DNA of 41,360 nucleotides, from NCBI GenBank assembly GCA_016742055.1, contig JACVCK010000002.1, positions 1 through 41,360 on the forward strand. The letters are read 5' to 3'. This document shows positions 32,883-41,176 of the stretch, piece by piece. This DNA comes from Phycisphaerales bacterium. GTDB taxonomy: Bacteria > Planctomycetota > Phycisphaerae > Phycisphaerales > UBA1924. The translations under genes were made by a program, and so were the position numbers. The first letter of the stretch is position 1; each line of letters starts with the position of its first letter. The notes below the pieces were generated by a model. The model did not search any database, was not told the origin of the DNA, and saw only the letters and a list, made by a program, of their open reading frames with translations.

Positions 32883-34748
32883 TTACGCCTCCGCCAGCGC
32901 CCGCGTCTGCCGCTCCGCCTTGCGCCGGTCCGCCTCGTTCAGCATCCGCTTCCGCAGCCGCACGCTCTTGGGCGTGATCTCCACCAACTCATCGTCCTCG
33001 ATGTACTCCAGCGCCGCCTCGAGCGACATCTTCCGCGCGCCCTTGAGCGTCACGGTCGCCTCCTTGCTCGCCACGCGCATGTTCGTGAGTTGCTTGAGCC
33101 GCACCGCGTTGACCGTCAGGTCGTTGTCGCGGTTGTGTTCGCCGACGATCTGGCCCGTGTAGACCTTCTCGCCGGGCTCCACGAACATGAAGCCGCGATC
33201 GGCCAGCCCTTCCACGGCGTGCGCCGTGACCTGGCCGCTCTCATTCGCGATCAACACGCCCGCCTGGCGGTGAGGCGTCTCGCCGCTCGCCGGCGCGTAG
33301 CGCTCGAACGTGTGGTGCATGACCGCCTCGCCCTGCGTCGCGGTCATCAGTCGCGAGCGCAGGCCGATCAGCCCGCGCGCCGGCGCCTCGAAGACCAGAT
33401 GGCTCGACGACGACCCGCGGTTCTCCATGTGCTTGAGTTCGCCCTTGCGCTGGCCGACCAACTCCATGACCGAGCCCACCACCGCCGTCGGGCAATCGAC
33501 GACGAGCCGCTCAATCGGCTCGCAGAGCACGCCGTCGATCTCTTTCTTGATGACCACCGGCTTGCCGACGCTCAGTTCGTAGCCCTCGCGGCGCATCGTC
33601 TCGAGCAGGATGCCCAGGTGCAGCAGTCCTCGCCCGGACACCGCGAACTCTTCGCCCGTGCGCCCCGGCTCGACCTTCAGCGCGACGTTGTGCTCAAGTT
33701 CGCGCATCAGCCGATCGCGGATCTGCCGGCTCGTGACGTACTCGCCCTCGAGGCCCGCGAACGGCGAGTCGTTGATGCGGAACGTCATGCGGATTGTCGG
33801 CTCATCGACGCGCACCACGGGCAACTGCTCCGGGCGCTCCAAGTCCGCGATCGTCTCGCCGATCTCGACGTTCTCGATGCCCACGACGGCGCAGAGGTCG
33901 CCCGCCTCGACCTTGTCCGTCTCGACGCGCCCAAGGCCCGCGAACCGCAGCAGTTTCACGACTTTCACGTTCCGCTGCTCGCCGTCGTGATTCAGCACGG
34001 CCACCGTCTGGCCCGAGCGGATCACGCCGCGGAACACGCGCCCGATCGCGATCCGTCCGACGTACTCGCTGTAGTCCAGCGTGTTCACCAGCATCTGCAG
34101 CGGCTGGTCCGGGTCGCCGTCCGCCGGCGGCACCGCCTCGACGATCGCCTCGAACACCGCCCGCATATCCGTGGAAGGTTCCTTCAGGTCGCGCGTCGCC
34201 CAGCCGTTGCGCCCGGACGCGTACACCACCGGAAAGTCCAGCGCCAGATCATCGGCGCCCAACTCCACCAGCAGGTCGAACACCTCGTTGACCACCGCGT
34301 CCGGACGCGCCCCGTCGCGGTCGCACTTGTTCACCACCACCACCGGCTTGAGGTTCGCCTCCAGCGCTTTCCGCAGCACAAACTTCGTCTGCGGCATCGG
34401 CCCGTCAAACGCGTCCACCAACAGCAGACACCCGTCCGCCATCCGCAGCACCCGCTCGACCTCGCCGCCGAAGTCGGCGTGGCCCGGCGTGTCGATGATG
34501 TTGATCCGGAAGTGCGTCCCGTCCGGGCGGGTGTAGGTCACGGCGCAGTTCTTGGACAGGATCGTGATCCCGCGCTCCCGCTCCAGCGGGTTCGAGTCCA
34601 TGATCAGCCCGTGCTGACCACCGGCGAGTTTGTCCAGTTCCCCGACACGGAACATCCCCGACTGCTTCAGCAGTTGATCGACGAGCGTGGTCTTGCCGTG
34701 GTCGACGTGCGCAATGATGGCGACGTTGCGAAGCGAAAGGTCGGACAT
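32883..34748 (-). CDS. typA: Ribosome-associated translational GTPase TypA/BipA
   Basis: An EF-G-like GTPase that helps 50S assembly and stress or cold adaptation. The 621 residues show the G1 motif AHVDHGKT (13-20), DTPGHADFGGEV (G3), NKCD (G4), domain II, and the TypA-specific C-terminal part with MLNEADRRKAERQTRALAEA-like basic tail and the RGLIGLRSRLMTATQG segment, which separates it from EF-G and LepA. Length is normal (E. coli about 607). It starts at ATG 34748, about 70 bases behind a TATACT -10 box. It converges on the HEPN gene with 59 bases between stops. Confidence 0.97.
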   Translation of the reverse strand: MSDLSLRNVAIIAHVDHGKTTLVDQLLKQSGMFRVGELDKLAGGQHGLIMDSNPLERERGITILSKNCAVTYTRPDGTHFRINIIDTPGHADFGGEVERVLRMADGCLLLVDAFDGPMPQTKFVLRKALEANLKPVVVVNKCDRDGARPDAVVNEVFDLLVELGADDLALDFPVVYASGRNGWATRDLKEPSTDMRAVFEAIVEAVPPADGDPDQPLQMLVNTLDYSEYVGRIAIGRVFRGVIRSGQTVAVLNHDGEQRNVKVVKLLRFAGLGRVETDKVEAGDLCAVVGIENVEIGETIADLERPEQLPVVRVDEPTIRMTFRINDSPFAGLEGEYVTSRQIRDRLMRELEHNVALKVEPGRTGEEFAVSGRGLLHLGILLETMRREGYELSVGKPVVIKKEIDGVLCEPIERLVVDCPTAVVGSVMELVGQRKGELKHMENRGSSSSHLVFEAPARGLIGLRSRLMTATQGEAVMHHTFERYAPASGETPHRQAGVLIANESGQVTAHAVEGLADRGFMFVEPGEKVYTGQIVGEHNRDNDLTVNAVRLKQLTNMRVASKEATVTLKGARKMSLEAALEYIEDDELVEITPKSVRLRKRMLNEADRRKAERQTRALAEA

Positions 34749-34820
34749 GGATGGCTCATGACGGCCGCCGTGCGGCCGAGGAAGGGTTGACCCCGGAGCG
34801 GGACGCGGAAGCCGGGGGCG

Positions 34821-34826
34821 AGTATA
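34821..34826 (-). promoter_or_regulatory. Candidate -10 box (TATACT) for typA
   Basis: On the minus strand TATACT stands 72 bases before the typA ATG, giving an untranslated leader of about 65 bases. No -35 at the standard distance was found. Confidence 0.45.
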
Positions 34827-34857
34827 GCCCGGCCATCCGCCGAACTCCCGCGGGTGG

Positions 34858-36405
34858 TCAATCCTTCACGCCTCGCTCGCGTTCGCCGGGCCCCGGCGCG
34901 CCGTGGGGGTCGTCAATCGACGCCTCCATCCAGCCCCGCAGGCGGGGGCGCTTGTCCAGGCCCGGGACCACCTCGATCGACCAGCGCACCTCGCGGACGA
35001 GCGACGCCGCGAGCAGCGGGCCGCCGGCGTCGATGCCCGCCCGCTTCAGCGCGCCGAGCGCCTCCGCCGGGCGCGCTCCGCCAACGCCGACCCAGGCGCG
35101 ACGGGCGCCGGGCGGCGCGATGTCCGGAGCGCCCAGGGAGCGCTCAGCGAGGTCGAACGCCTCGGCGCCCAGGGCCATGATCCACCAGCCCTTCGCGGGT
35201 GCGCCCTCTCCGGTCTTGGCAAAGCGCCAGCGGGCGACGGGCCCCTCCTCCCAAAGACCGCTGTCCCGGATCACCGCGGAGGCGTTCAGGTCCACCGTCC
35301 GCGTGGCGCGCGGCTCCACGCCCGCGAAATCCAGCCCATCCAGGCCGACGGTGGACAGCAGTTCGCTCATGAGCCCGTCGGCGCGGGCGGGGGCGTCGTG
35401 CAGATCCTGGATCTCCAGCGCCGCGGCGACGCCGGGAAGGCCCTCCGCCGACGGCGCGACCCAGAGCCCGAGGTAGTCGCCGAGCGTGTCGGCGGCCCGT
35501 TCTCGAAGACGCAGGACGGGCAGGCCGGACACGACGGTCGACAGGCCTGACGCGCCGAACGCGGCGGGCAATGAGCGCTCGATGGTCCAGAAGAGGGCGT
35601 TCCTTCCGGCCGCCTGCGCCGCGGAGGCGTCCCAGGGTTCGATCGCGCCGATTTCTTGGTCGGTGTCCCGCGGCGCCGCGACGAGGTTGGTGACCAGCCG
35701 CATGCCCTCTCGCCGCGCCACCGCGCCGGCCCACGCGCCGCCTCCTTCGGGAGATCGAGCGAAGACGAGGATGTCCCCGCCGCCGAGCGCCGCGATTTCG
35801 GCGAACTCCGGCGCGTTCAGCAGCGCCTGCGCCGGCCCTTTGGCCAGGAGGGGCACGAGTTCATCGAAGAGGGCGTTGCGGGCGGCGGGCGCGAGGATGA
35901 GCGTGGCGTGGCGTGCGCGCCGCTCGGCGCTGAGTTCGTAGGCGCCCCGTTCGACCGAAAGGACGGTGTGCCCGGCGACGATCGCGCGCGGCGCGACGTC
36001 CAGACGTTCGCGCAGACGCTTCTCGGTGTCGAGCGAGACCTCGCTGACCAGGGCCCAGGCCGGCGCGTCGCCCGCGGTTCCCCGCACGATGAGCGCGACG
36101 CGCGAGCCGAGCAGGCGGTCGAACGCCTCCTCGCGCGACCAGCCCAGCCGTGCGGCCAGCGCGCTCCAGGCTCGGGCGGTGTCGCCCTCGCCCAGCGCGC
36201 GCTCGATCATCGCCGTTGCAGCGGGGCCCATTTCGCCGCGACGGATCGCCGCGGCGTCCTGCACGGCGATGAGGGCGTCGACGTCGGCGGGGGCCAGCCG
36301 CGCGGCCTCGAAGACGCGGGCGCGCCCGTCGCCGCCGGCCAGCACCGCGGCGGCCGAAAGACACCACAGCAGAACGTGCCGCAGCCGACGGATCATGGTG
36401 GTCAT
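34858..36405 (-). CDS. Exported protein, DUF3352-like, third gene of the sigma/anti-sigma operon
   Basis: A protein of about 515 residues with a signal peptide (IRRLRHVLLWCLSAAAVLAGGDGRA near the start). The body is Ala/Gly/Arg/Leu-rich without recognisable catalytic motifs. Segments such as FDRLLGSRVALIVRG, ERGAYELSAERRARHATLIL and DGLMSELLSTVGLDGLDFAG recall DUF3352-type exported proteins of planctomycetes, which are abundant and uncharacterised. ATG 36405 is preferred; GTG 36411, immediately after the anti-sigma stop, and ATG 36396 are in frame. Its place behind an ECF sigma and anti-sigma gene suggests it is a regulated or sensing envelope component; this is inference from position. Confidence 0.65.
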   Translation of the reverse strand: MTTMIRRLRHVLLWCLSAAAVLAGGDGRARVFEAARLAPADVDALIAVQDAAAIRRGEMGPAATAMIERALGEGDTARAWSALAARLGWSREEAFDRLLGSRVALIVRGTAGDAPAWALVSEVSLDTEKRLRERLDVAPRAIVAGHTVLSVERGAYELSAERRARHATLILAPAARNALFDELVPLLAKGPAQALLNAPEFAEIAALGGGDILVFARSPEGGGAWAGAVARREGMRLVTNLVAAPRDTDQEIGAIEPWDASAAQAAGRNALFWTIERSLPAAFGASGLSTVVSGLPVLRLRERAADTLGDYLGLWVAPSAEGLPGVAAALEIQDLHDAPARADGLMSELLSTVGLDGLDFAGVEPRATRTVDLNASAVIRDSGLWEEGPVARWRFAKTGEGAPAKGWWIMALGAEAFDLAERSLGAPDIAPPGARRAWVGVGGARPAEALGALKRAGIDAGGPLLAASLVREVRWSIEVVPGLDKRPRLRGWMEASIDDPHGAPGPGERERGVKD

Positions 36406-36411
36406 CGTCAC

Positions 36412-37191
36412 TCAGCCGCCCGGGATCAGGATCACGCGGACCGTCTCGGGTCCGGTGGTCGTTGTCACGGTGGCGCGGATCCAGGCGGCGCCCGAGGCGT
36501 GGACAGGCGGGCGGGCGCTGGTCCATGAGACGGGCGTGGCCTCGGCGCGATGGAACCGCGAGCGCCATGGGGTCTCGGCGGGCAGTTCCGTCGGGGCGAC
36601 AAACTGCGCGACCGCGACGTCGCCGGCGCAGCGAGCGGGATCGGACGGAGCCTCGCAACGCGGGCCGGTGGAGGCGAAGGTCGCGACGGCCCCGCGGATC
36701 GGCTCGAGGGCGGACGCCATGCCCCGGAAGGACTGCGTCGCCTCGAGGCGGCTGACTTCCATGACGTGGGTGAGGGGCGCCGGGCGCTCGGCGAGCATCA
36801 CGGCGTCCGGGTTGGCGCGCCGGACGACGAAGGCGCCCCCCAAGATGAGCAGCAGCGAAGCGGCGGCGGCGAAGCGGCCGAAAGCGACGAACCGCCGCGC
36901 CCGGGCGGGCATCCAGCGCCGGCGGCGGTCGATCTCCGCGAGGACCGAGCCGGTGAAGTCCGGCGCCGGCAGTTCGCAGGAAGTCTCGACGGGCCGGCGC
37001 ATCGACTCGACCACGAACATCGTGCGGGCGAAGCGCTCCGCGGCGACGGGGTCGTTCCGCAGGCCGTCAAAGAGCGAGCGTTTGCCGGAATCGTCGAGGT
37101 CGCCGTCGAAGAAGGCGTCGATCAGTTCGTCCGGCACACGCTCCGAACGCCCGCCCGCGGAACTCAGCGGATCGAGATGGTCGGCGCTCAT
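36412..37191 (-). CDS. Predicted transmembrane anti-sigma factor
   Basis: A 259-residue protein with a cytosolic N-terminal part (1-100) including PDELIDAFFDGDLDDSGKRS (20-39), a pattern seen at the start of anti-sigma domains, one membrane segment (FAAAASLLLILGGAFVV, about 107-123), and a Pro/Ala/Thr-rich outer part of about 135 residues. It lacks the zinc-binding HxxxCxxC of ZAS anti-sigma factors. Its ATG overlaps the stop of the sigma gene (ATGA at 37188-37191), the classic sigma/anti-sigma coupling. The call rests on context and architecture more than on sequence motif. Confidence 0.75.
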   Translation of the reverse strand: MSADHLDPLSSAGGRSERVPDELIDAFFDGDLDDSGKRSLFDGLRNDPVAAERFARTMFVVESMRRPVETSCELPAPDFTGSVLAEIDRRRRWMPARARRFVAFGRFAAAASLLLILGGAFVVRRANPDAVMLAERPAPLTHVMEVSRLEATQSFRGMASALEPIRGAVATFASTGPRCEAPSDPARCAGDVAVAQFVAPTELPAETPWRSRFHRAEATPVSWTSARPPVHASGAAWIRATVTTTTGPETVRVILIPGG

Positions 37192-37778
37192 GACCAGACC
37201 TCCTCGACACTCGACTGGCTCTTGGGAGCCGCCTCGAGCGCCAGGCGCATCTTGCGCCGGGAGCGGTGCAGGTGGCTCTTGACCGTGCCCTCGGGCATGC
37301 CCATGTGCTCGGCGATGAGCGAGATGGGCCAGTTGTGCTGGTGGAACAGGATGAGCGCCTCGCGCTGCTCGTCGGTCAGTTCCGCGAGCGCCGCGGAGAG
37401 CGCCTCCCGCGCGTTGGCCCGAACCTCGACGTCCATCGCGTCGGCGCCGACGACGGCGCCGGAGCGGTCGTTGCTGGCGCGGCCAACGGCGTCCGAGTCG
37501 TAAACGGGCCGGTGCTTCTGGCAGGCGTTGACGTACAGCCGGCGGGCGATCGTGAACAGCCAGGTCGAAAAGCGGAACCGGGGGTCGAAGCGGTCCAGGT
37601 GCGTGAACACCCGGACGAACGCCTCCTGCACCACGTCTTCAGCGATGTCGGCCCGCCCGGAAAGCCGCAGGATGTACGCGTAGACCGAGTCCTGATGGGC
37701 GCGGACGAGCCGCTCGGCCGCGTCGCGGTCGCCCGCGGCAGCCCGCTCGATCAGGATCCGTTCGTCCGACCGTAGCAT
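37188..37778 (-). CDS. ECF-type RNA polymerase sigma factor
   Basis: A 196-residue sigma-70 family factor. Region 2 is at about 21-90 with DIAEDVVQEAFVRVFTHLDRF (44-64) for core binding and FRFSTWLFTIARRLYVNAC (68-86) for the -10 element. Region 4 is at about 127-182 with ELTDEQREALIL (133-144) and the helix-turn-helix MPEGTVKSHLHRSRRKMR (161-178). The linker (91-126) is longer than usual and Asp/Ala-rich. ATG 37778 is chosen because the family starts here and a TACACT -10 box stands 7 bases upstream; the longer frame to 37874 would run over that promoter. Anti-sigma and secreted-protein genes follow in one operon. Confidence 0.92.
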   Translation of the reverse strand: MLRSDERILIERAAAGDRDAAERLVRAHQDSVYAYILRLSGRADIAEDVVQEAFVRVFTHLDRFDPRFRFSTWLFTIARRLYVNACQKHRPVYDSDAVGRASNDRSGAVVGADAMDVEVRANAREALSAALAELTDEQREALILFHQHNWPISLIAEHMGMPEGTVKSHLHRSRRKMRLALEAAPKSQSSVEEVWS

Positions 37779-37785
37779 TCGCAAG

Positions 37786-37791
37786 AGTGTA
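37786..37791 (-). promoter_or_regulatory. Candidate -10 box (TACACT) of the sigma operon, leaderless layout
   Basis: Minus strand TACACT followed by 7 bases and the sigma ATG at 37778; no Shine-Dalgarno. A GGCAACCT segment 17 bases upstream of TACACT resembles the GGAAC-type -35 of ECF sigma factors, so self-regulation is possible, but the -10 looks like a housekeeping one. Confidence 0.4.
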
Positions 37792-37849
37792 CCTGTCCCG
37801 GCGTGCCGAGGTTGCCTGAACCTGCGAACATCGCCCTGCTTGGCCGCCC

Positions 37850-37855
37850 GATAAT
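37850..37855 (+). promoter_or_regulatory. Candidate -10 box (GATAAT) for the small gene at 37873
   Basis: GATAAT ends 17 bases before the ATG at 37873, giving a leader of about 10 bases. It is divergent from the sigma promoter 59 bases away. Confidence 0.4.
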
Positions 37856-37872
37856 CCGTAAACCCCCCCATC

Positions 37873-38244
37873 ATGGACTCACCCCCCCTACCCCTGCCCG
37901 ACCTGACCTGGGCGGCCCTGTTGGCCCGATGGGTGGATTTCGCGCGGGCGTCGGTCGGCCTGCCGGCGACGGAGGAGGGCGACCGGTGGCGCCAGTCGGT
38001 GGCGCCGATCGTCTCGCTGCAGGCCGTGACGTTCGCGCTCTCGGAAATCGGTGAACTGACGCGCGTGGAGGCGGCGCTGGGTCTGGCGCGGGCGGATGTG
38101 CTGATCGAGGGCGCCCGGAGCGACCTCGCTCGAATCTGGGCCGGTGAACCGACGCACCCGGAACTGGCGGCCCTGGTGGCCGACGCGGACGCGGCGCTCC
38201 GCGGAGCCCGTGCGGCGTTCGATCAGGCGAACAGGGCGCTCTGA
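37873..38244 (+). CDS. Small conserved-looking helical protein, unknown function
   Basis: A 123-residue protein, all helical by eye and rich in Ala, Leu, Arg and Glu, with no signal peptide or membrane segment. LTWAALLARWVDFARASVGLP (11-31) and APIVSLQAVTFALSEIGELT (44-63) look like paired amphipathic helices, followed by DVLIEGARSDLARIWAGE and a last helix DAALRGARAAFDQANRAL. I do not recognise a family. Start ATG 37873 lies behind the -10 box at 37850. The 3' end overlaps the convergent MBL hydrolase gene by 22 bases. Confidence 0.6.
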   Translation: MDSPPLPLPDLTWAALLARWVDFARASVGLPATEEGDRWRQSVAPIVSLQAVTFALSEIGELTRVEAALGLARADVLIEGARSDLARIWAGEPTHPELAALVADADAALRGARAAFDQANRAL

Positions 38245-39131
38245 ACGGCGCGCGTGTGGACAACCGGGCGCGCCGCGGCGTGGATCCAACCGGAGGGCTC
38301 GTCCTGCGCCGTGACGGCCAGGTCGCGCCCGTGGTCCGCGTGGGCGTCGCGGGCGCGCTGAGGAGTGTTGCACTCCTGCGAAAGGTGCAAGAGCGCGACG
38401 GCGCCCCGGGGCGCGATGAGCGCGACCGCCTCGGCCGACTCGCCGTTGCTGAGGTGGCCGGAGCCGCCCATGATCCTGTTCTTGAGGTAGGCGGGGCGAG
38501 CGCTGGCTCGCTGGAGTTGCGGGCAGTAATTGGACTCGATCGCGAGCAGGCCTACGCCCTCGAGCGCGCCGATCAGCCGGTCCGACACCCGCCCCAGATC
38601 CGTCGCCCAGCCGAGAGAGGCGTTCATGCCCGCGCGTTCAACGTCGAAACGGAACGCGGCGACGCCCAGGTCGTCGTGGCTCAGCAGGCACGGGGTGACG
38701 ACGACGGAGCAGGGCGGCAGCGCGCGGGCGCCTTCCCGCGCGGGAAGACAATCCAGGAGGTCGAAGGGCTCATCCATGAGCGTGGTGCGCCGACGAAGGG
38801 CGCCGCAGCGCTCGGCCCGCCCGCGATGCCGGCGGTGGAAGAGAAACGGCGCATGGGGCGGGAGTTTGCTGGTCCAGCCGGCGTTGAAGTGGTCGGCGTC
38901 GAGGTGGGTGAATATCGCCGCGTCGATGTCGGTGAGGGCGAGGCCGAAGTCGGCGAGCAGCCGCGACGTGCGCCGGGGGGACAGGCCGCCGTCGATCATG
39001 ACGGTCAGTTCCTCTTCGCCGGCGCCGATTCGGAGGATGGAGCAGTTGCCCCGGGAGCCGCTGGCCAGGACGAGCGCGCGGACGCGGAGGGGCGCATCCC
39101 CCGAGCCGTCCGTGGTCGCCGCGTGGAGCAT
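38223..39131 (-). CDS. MBL-fold metallo-hydrolase, YycJ/WalJ-like, with altered metal motif
   Basis: A 302-residue metallo-beta-lactamase-fold protein. LVLASGSRGNCSIL (20-33) matches the SGSxGN start of the YycJ/WalJ family, then MIDGGLS (45-51), the metal motif FTHLDADHFN (74-83), WATDLG (the conserved ATDxG), NYCP, GGSGHLSN and LLHLSQECNTP, all in family order. The usual HxHxDH reads HLDADH (76-81): the second His is Asp78, so metal-site chemistry may differ. Family members act as 5'-3' exonucleases or in cell-wall signalling. ATG 39131 is preferred over TTG 39149. It lacks a Shine-Dalgarno. Confidence 0.82.
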   Translation of the reverse strand: MLHAATTDGSGDAPLRVRALVLASGSRGNCSILRIGAGEEELTVMIDGGLSPRRTSRLLADFGLALTDIDAAIFTHLDADHFNAGWTSKLPPHAPFLFHRRHRGRAERCGALRRRTTLMDEPFDLLDCLPAREGARALPPCSVVVTPCLLSHDDLGVAAFRFDVERAGMNASLGWATDLGRVSDRLIGALEGVGLLAIESNYCPQLQRASARPAYLKNRIMGGSGHLSNGESAEAVALIAPRGAVALLHLSQECNTPQRARDAHADHGRDLAVTAQDEPSGWIHAAARPVVHTRAVQSALFA

Positions 39132-39178
39132 GGCCTGAACGTATCGCAAGCCGGGCGCCGAGTCACGCGGGGCGCGCG

Positions 39179-39211
39179 AAAAAGGGGCGCCCCCGTGCCG
39201 GAGGGCGCCCC
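39179..39211 (-). terminator. Rho-independent terminator of the B12-binding-like gene
   Basis: Minus strand: 9-bp stem GGGGCGCCC/GGGCGCCCC (39203-39211 with 39184-39192, loop of 10) followed by TTTTT. It lies 43 bases after the stop at 39255. Confidence 0.88.
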
Positions 39212-39254
39212 TTGATTCGTTCCCTGCCGCCCGCTTCGCTGCGTCGACGGGGGT

Positions 39255-39956
39255 TCAGGCGGCTTCGCGACGGCGCTTGCGCCCGACGGTGCGCTGATCG
39301 GCGCGCGCCCGCTGGTGGACCTTGTTCGCGAGAACGGCGACGAGTTCGGTCGGGCTGGTGGCCCACACGTCGGCGCCGATCTCTTCGGCCAGCCCCTCGG
39401 CGCGGTTGAAGACGCCGCCGCCCACGGCGATCTGCGTCTCGCGGCAGGCGCCGATCTCGTGCATGGTGTCCACGAGAGTTCGGATGTTGGGCAGATCGTT
39501 GGGGGCGGAGGCGAAGAGCAGCAGGATGTCGGGACGACGCTCCTGCACCTGCTCGAGGATCTCGTCGCGGGCGATGCCGCCCCCGGCGAAGGCGACGGAG
39601 AAGCCCTGCGCTTCGAGGAGGTCCACGGCCATCTGCGCGGCCAGTTCGTCGGCGTCCGTCGGGCCGCAAACCGCGAAGATCGTGCGGGCGTTGGTCGGCT
39701 GCGCCGTGAAGTTGGCGGCGGCCTGGTCCACGAGGACGCGGAGGAGCCGCGTCGCGAGGTGGTGGGCGAGGGTCGTCATCCGGTCCTCGCGGTGGGATCT
39801 CTGAATGATCTCGTAGGTCGGCCAGAAGATGTCCGAGACCAGTTGCTCGGGCGTGGCTCCTCGCCCGCAGGCGTCCTCCACCACCCGCCTCGACGCCGGA
39901 CGGTCGCCGGCGATGAGGGCTTCGAACAGACGTTCCACAAAGAATTCGTTGGTCAC
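39255..39956 (-). CDS. B12-binding-domain-like sensor protein without the cobalt-ligand His
   Basis: A 233-residue two-part protein. Residues 1-80 form the helical cap typical of MetH/CarH modules (VSDIFWPTYEIIQRSHREDR, 40-59, then TTLAHHLATRLL, 61-72, the place of the conserved EH.AT). Residues 90-215 form a Rossmann-like B12-binding fold: IFAVCGPTDADELAAQMAV (93-111), DLLEAQGFSVAFAGGG (112-127), RPDILLLFASAPNDL and IAVGGGVFN. The cobalt-coordinating DxHxxG/GxxHxxG reads TDADELAAQ, so the His is gone. A basic tail (KRRR) ends it. GTG 39956 is chosen because GGAG lies 7 bases upstream. It has no DNA-binding domain, so it may be a partner or sensor that binds something else. It is monocistronic, with its own terminator. 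Confidence 0.75.
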   Translation of the reverse strand: MTNEFFVERLFEALIAGDRPASRRVVEDACGRGATPEQLVSDIFWPTYEIIQRSHREDRMTTLAHHLATRLLRVLVDQAAANFTAQPTNARTIFAVCGPTDADELAAQMAVDLLEAQGFSVAFAGGGIARDEILEQVQERRPDILLLFASAPNDLPNIRTLVDTMHEIGACRETQIAVGGGVFNRAEGLAEEIGADVWATSPTELVAVLANKVHQRARADQRTVGRKRRREAA

Positions 39957-40267
39957 TGCAGGCTCCGAGTTTGATGCTCGGAACAGCGCCTTGGCTCCGC
40001 CCGGCCCCGTCCCTGGGTGCACGGTCCAAATCTCTCCGACGCCGCTGCGACCCCCCGGTCCTTTCGCGGCCCACCACGTCGGGCAGACGCCCACTCTTGT
40101 CTGCGGCGTTGCTATCGATTCCTGCCCGAAACACCCGTGAAACTTGCACCCCTCCGCGCAGGATCTTGAATGAACCCCGCTTTATGCGTCCGATAACGCG
40201 CCAAGCACCCCCCGGGCAGGGGTGGGGTTTACCCTGGCTTATCTCCCGCATCCGCCTCCGACGCCCG
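39957..40267. other. Leader/promoter region of the B12-binding-like gene
   Basis: 311 bases between ubiE (stop at 40268) and the GTG at 39956, both on the minus strand. It has the Shine-Dalgarno GGAG near 39966 and is less G+C-rich in places (for example around 40170-40200). I looked for a B12 riboswitch core and found no B12 box that I would defend. No terminator with a T-run follows ubiE. Confidence 0.4.
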
Positions 40268-41047
40268 TTATCTGGTGTCAGCGGCATAGCAGACGCACAC
40301 GCCCATGGTCATCGCCTTTGCCAGGACATTTTGAAACCCGGCCCCCTGGATCAGGCGGGACATCGCATCCCGTGAGACGAAACTGTTCACGGAGCGCGGC
40401 AGGTAGCGGTAGGCGCCGGAGCGGTCGCGGGAGATCAGCGTCGCGGTTCTGGGCATCACCTGGCCGCAGTAGAAGTCGTTCACCCACGCCGCGGGAGGGA
40501 ACGATGGCCGGCTGAACTCGAGGATGACGAGCCGTCCGCCGGGGCGGAGGACGCGCCGGAACTCGGCGAGAGCACGGGCGGGCTCGGCGACGTTGCGGAT
40601 GCCGAAGGCGATCGAGACGACGTCGAACGAGCCGTCCCCGAAGGGCAGGGCCATGGCGTCGCCCTGCACATAAGAGACGGGCGGAGCGTCGGGCCCGTGA
40701 ATGGCGGGCTTGGCGCGGGCGAGGTCGAGCATCTCGGGGGTGTAGTCGAGCCCGACGACGCGGGCGGGCCGGCCAAGGCCGAGCCGCGGCGCTCGGGCGA
40801 AGGTCCGGGTGAGTTCGCCCGTGCCGCAGGCCGCATCGAGGACCTCGTCGCCGTCGCGGACGCGGGCCATGCGGACGGCGGCGCGACGCCACGCGGCGTC
40901 GCGGCCGAAGGAATGGAGCGTGTTGTTGAGGTCGTAGGACCGGGCGATGGAGGCGAACATCGCGCGGACCTTTTCGGCCTTGGCGCCGCTCTCGTGGGGA
41001 TTCGCGGCGAGTTCTTCGCGGGTCCAACCTGCGGTGGTGGTCGGCAT
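40268..41047 (-). CDS. ubiE: Demethylmenaquinone/ubiquinone methyltransferase (UbiE/MenG)
   Basis: SAM-dependent C-methyltransferase in quinone synthesis; planctomycetes use menaquinone, so MenG activity is the likely role. The 259 residues show the N-terminal family signature SYDLNNTLHSFGRDAAWR (37-54), SAM motif I VLDAACGTGELT (69-80), GLDYTPEMLDLA (99-110), and FDVVSIAFGIRNV with LRPGGRLVILEFSRP downstream, both typical of UbiE. It starts at ATG 41047; TACGAT stands 6 bases upstream with no Shine-Dalgarno. It is divergent from the M48 peptidase gene. Confidence 0.95.
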   Translation of the reverse strand: MPTTTAGWTREELAANPHESGAKAEKVRAMFASIARSYDLNNTLHSFGRDAAWRRAAVRMARVRDGDEVLDAACGTGELTRTFARAPRLGLGRPARVVGLDYTPEMLDLARAKPAIHGPDAPPVSYVQGDAMALPFGDGSFDVVSIAFGIRNVAEPARALAEFRRVLRPGGRLVILEFSRPSFPPAAWVNDFYCGQVMPRTATLISRDRSGAYRYLPRSVNSFVSRDAMSRLIQGAGFQNVLAKAMTMGVCVCYAADTR

Positions 41048-41053
41048 CGGCGG

Positions 41054-41059
41054 ATCGTA
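41054..41059 (-). promoter_or_regulatory. Candidate -10 box (TACGAT) for ubiE, leaderless layout
   Basis: Minus strand TACGAT, then 6 bases, then the ATG at 41047. No ribosome binding site is visible. Confidence 0.35.
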
Positions 41060-41176
41060 TTCGGGGCGGCAGGGCGCGGGCGGGGTTGGGCACATTCGGC
41101 GGGGCCGACTGGAACCGGCGAAGGGTTCCCGCGACGATACGGGGGTGGATGGATCGATGGACCCCGGAGACCCCCG

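Noticed and set aside
33090-34790. 566-codon plus-strand frame opposite typA
   Set aside because: Antisense shadow with His/Arg/Val/Gln bias; typA is unambiguous.
39957-40267. Possible cobalamin riboswitch ahead of the B12-binding-like gene
   Set aside because: No B12 box or conserved core could be recognised; only generic stems.
39163-40287. 374-codon minus-strand frame overlapping the B12-binding-like gene in another frame
   Set aside because: Arg/Pro/Gly-rich without motifs; the competing frame has a clear fold, ribosome site and terminator.
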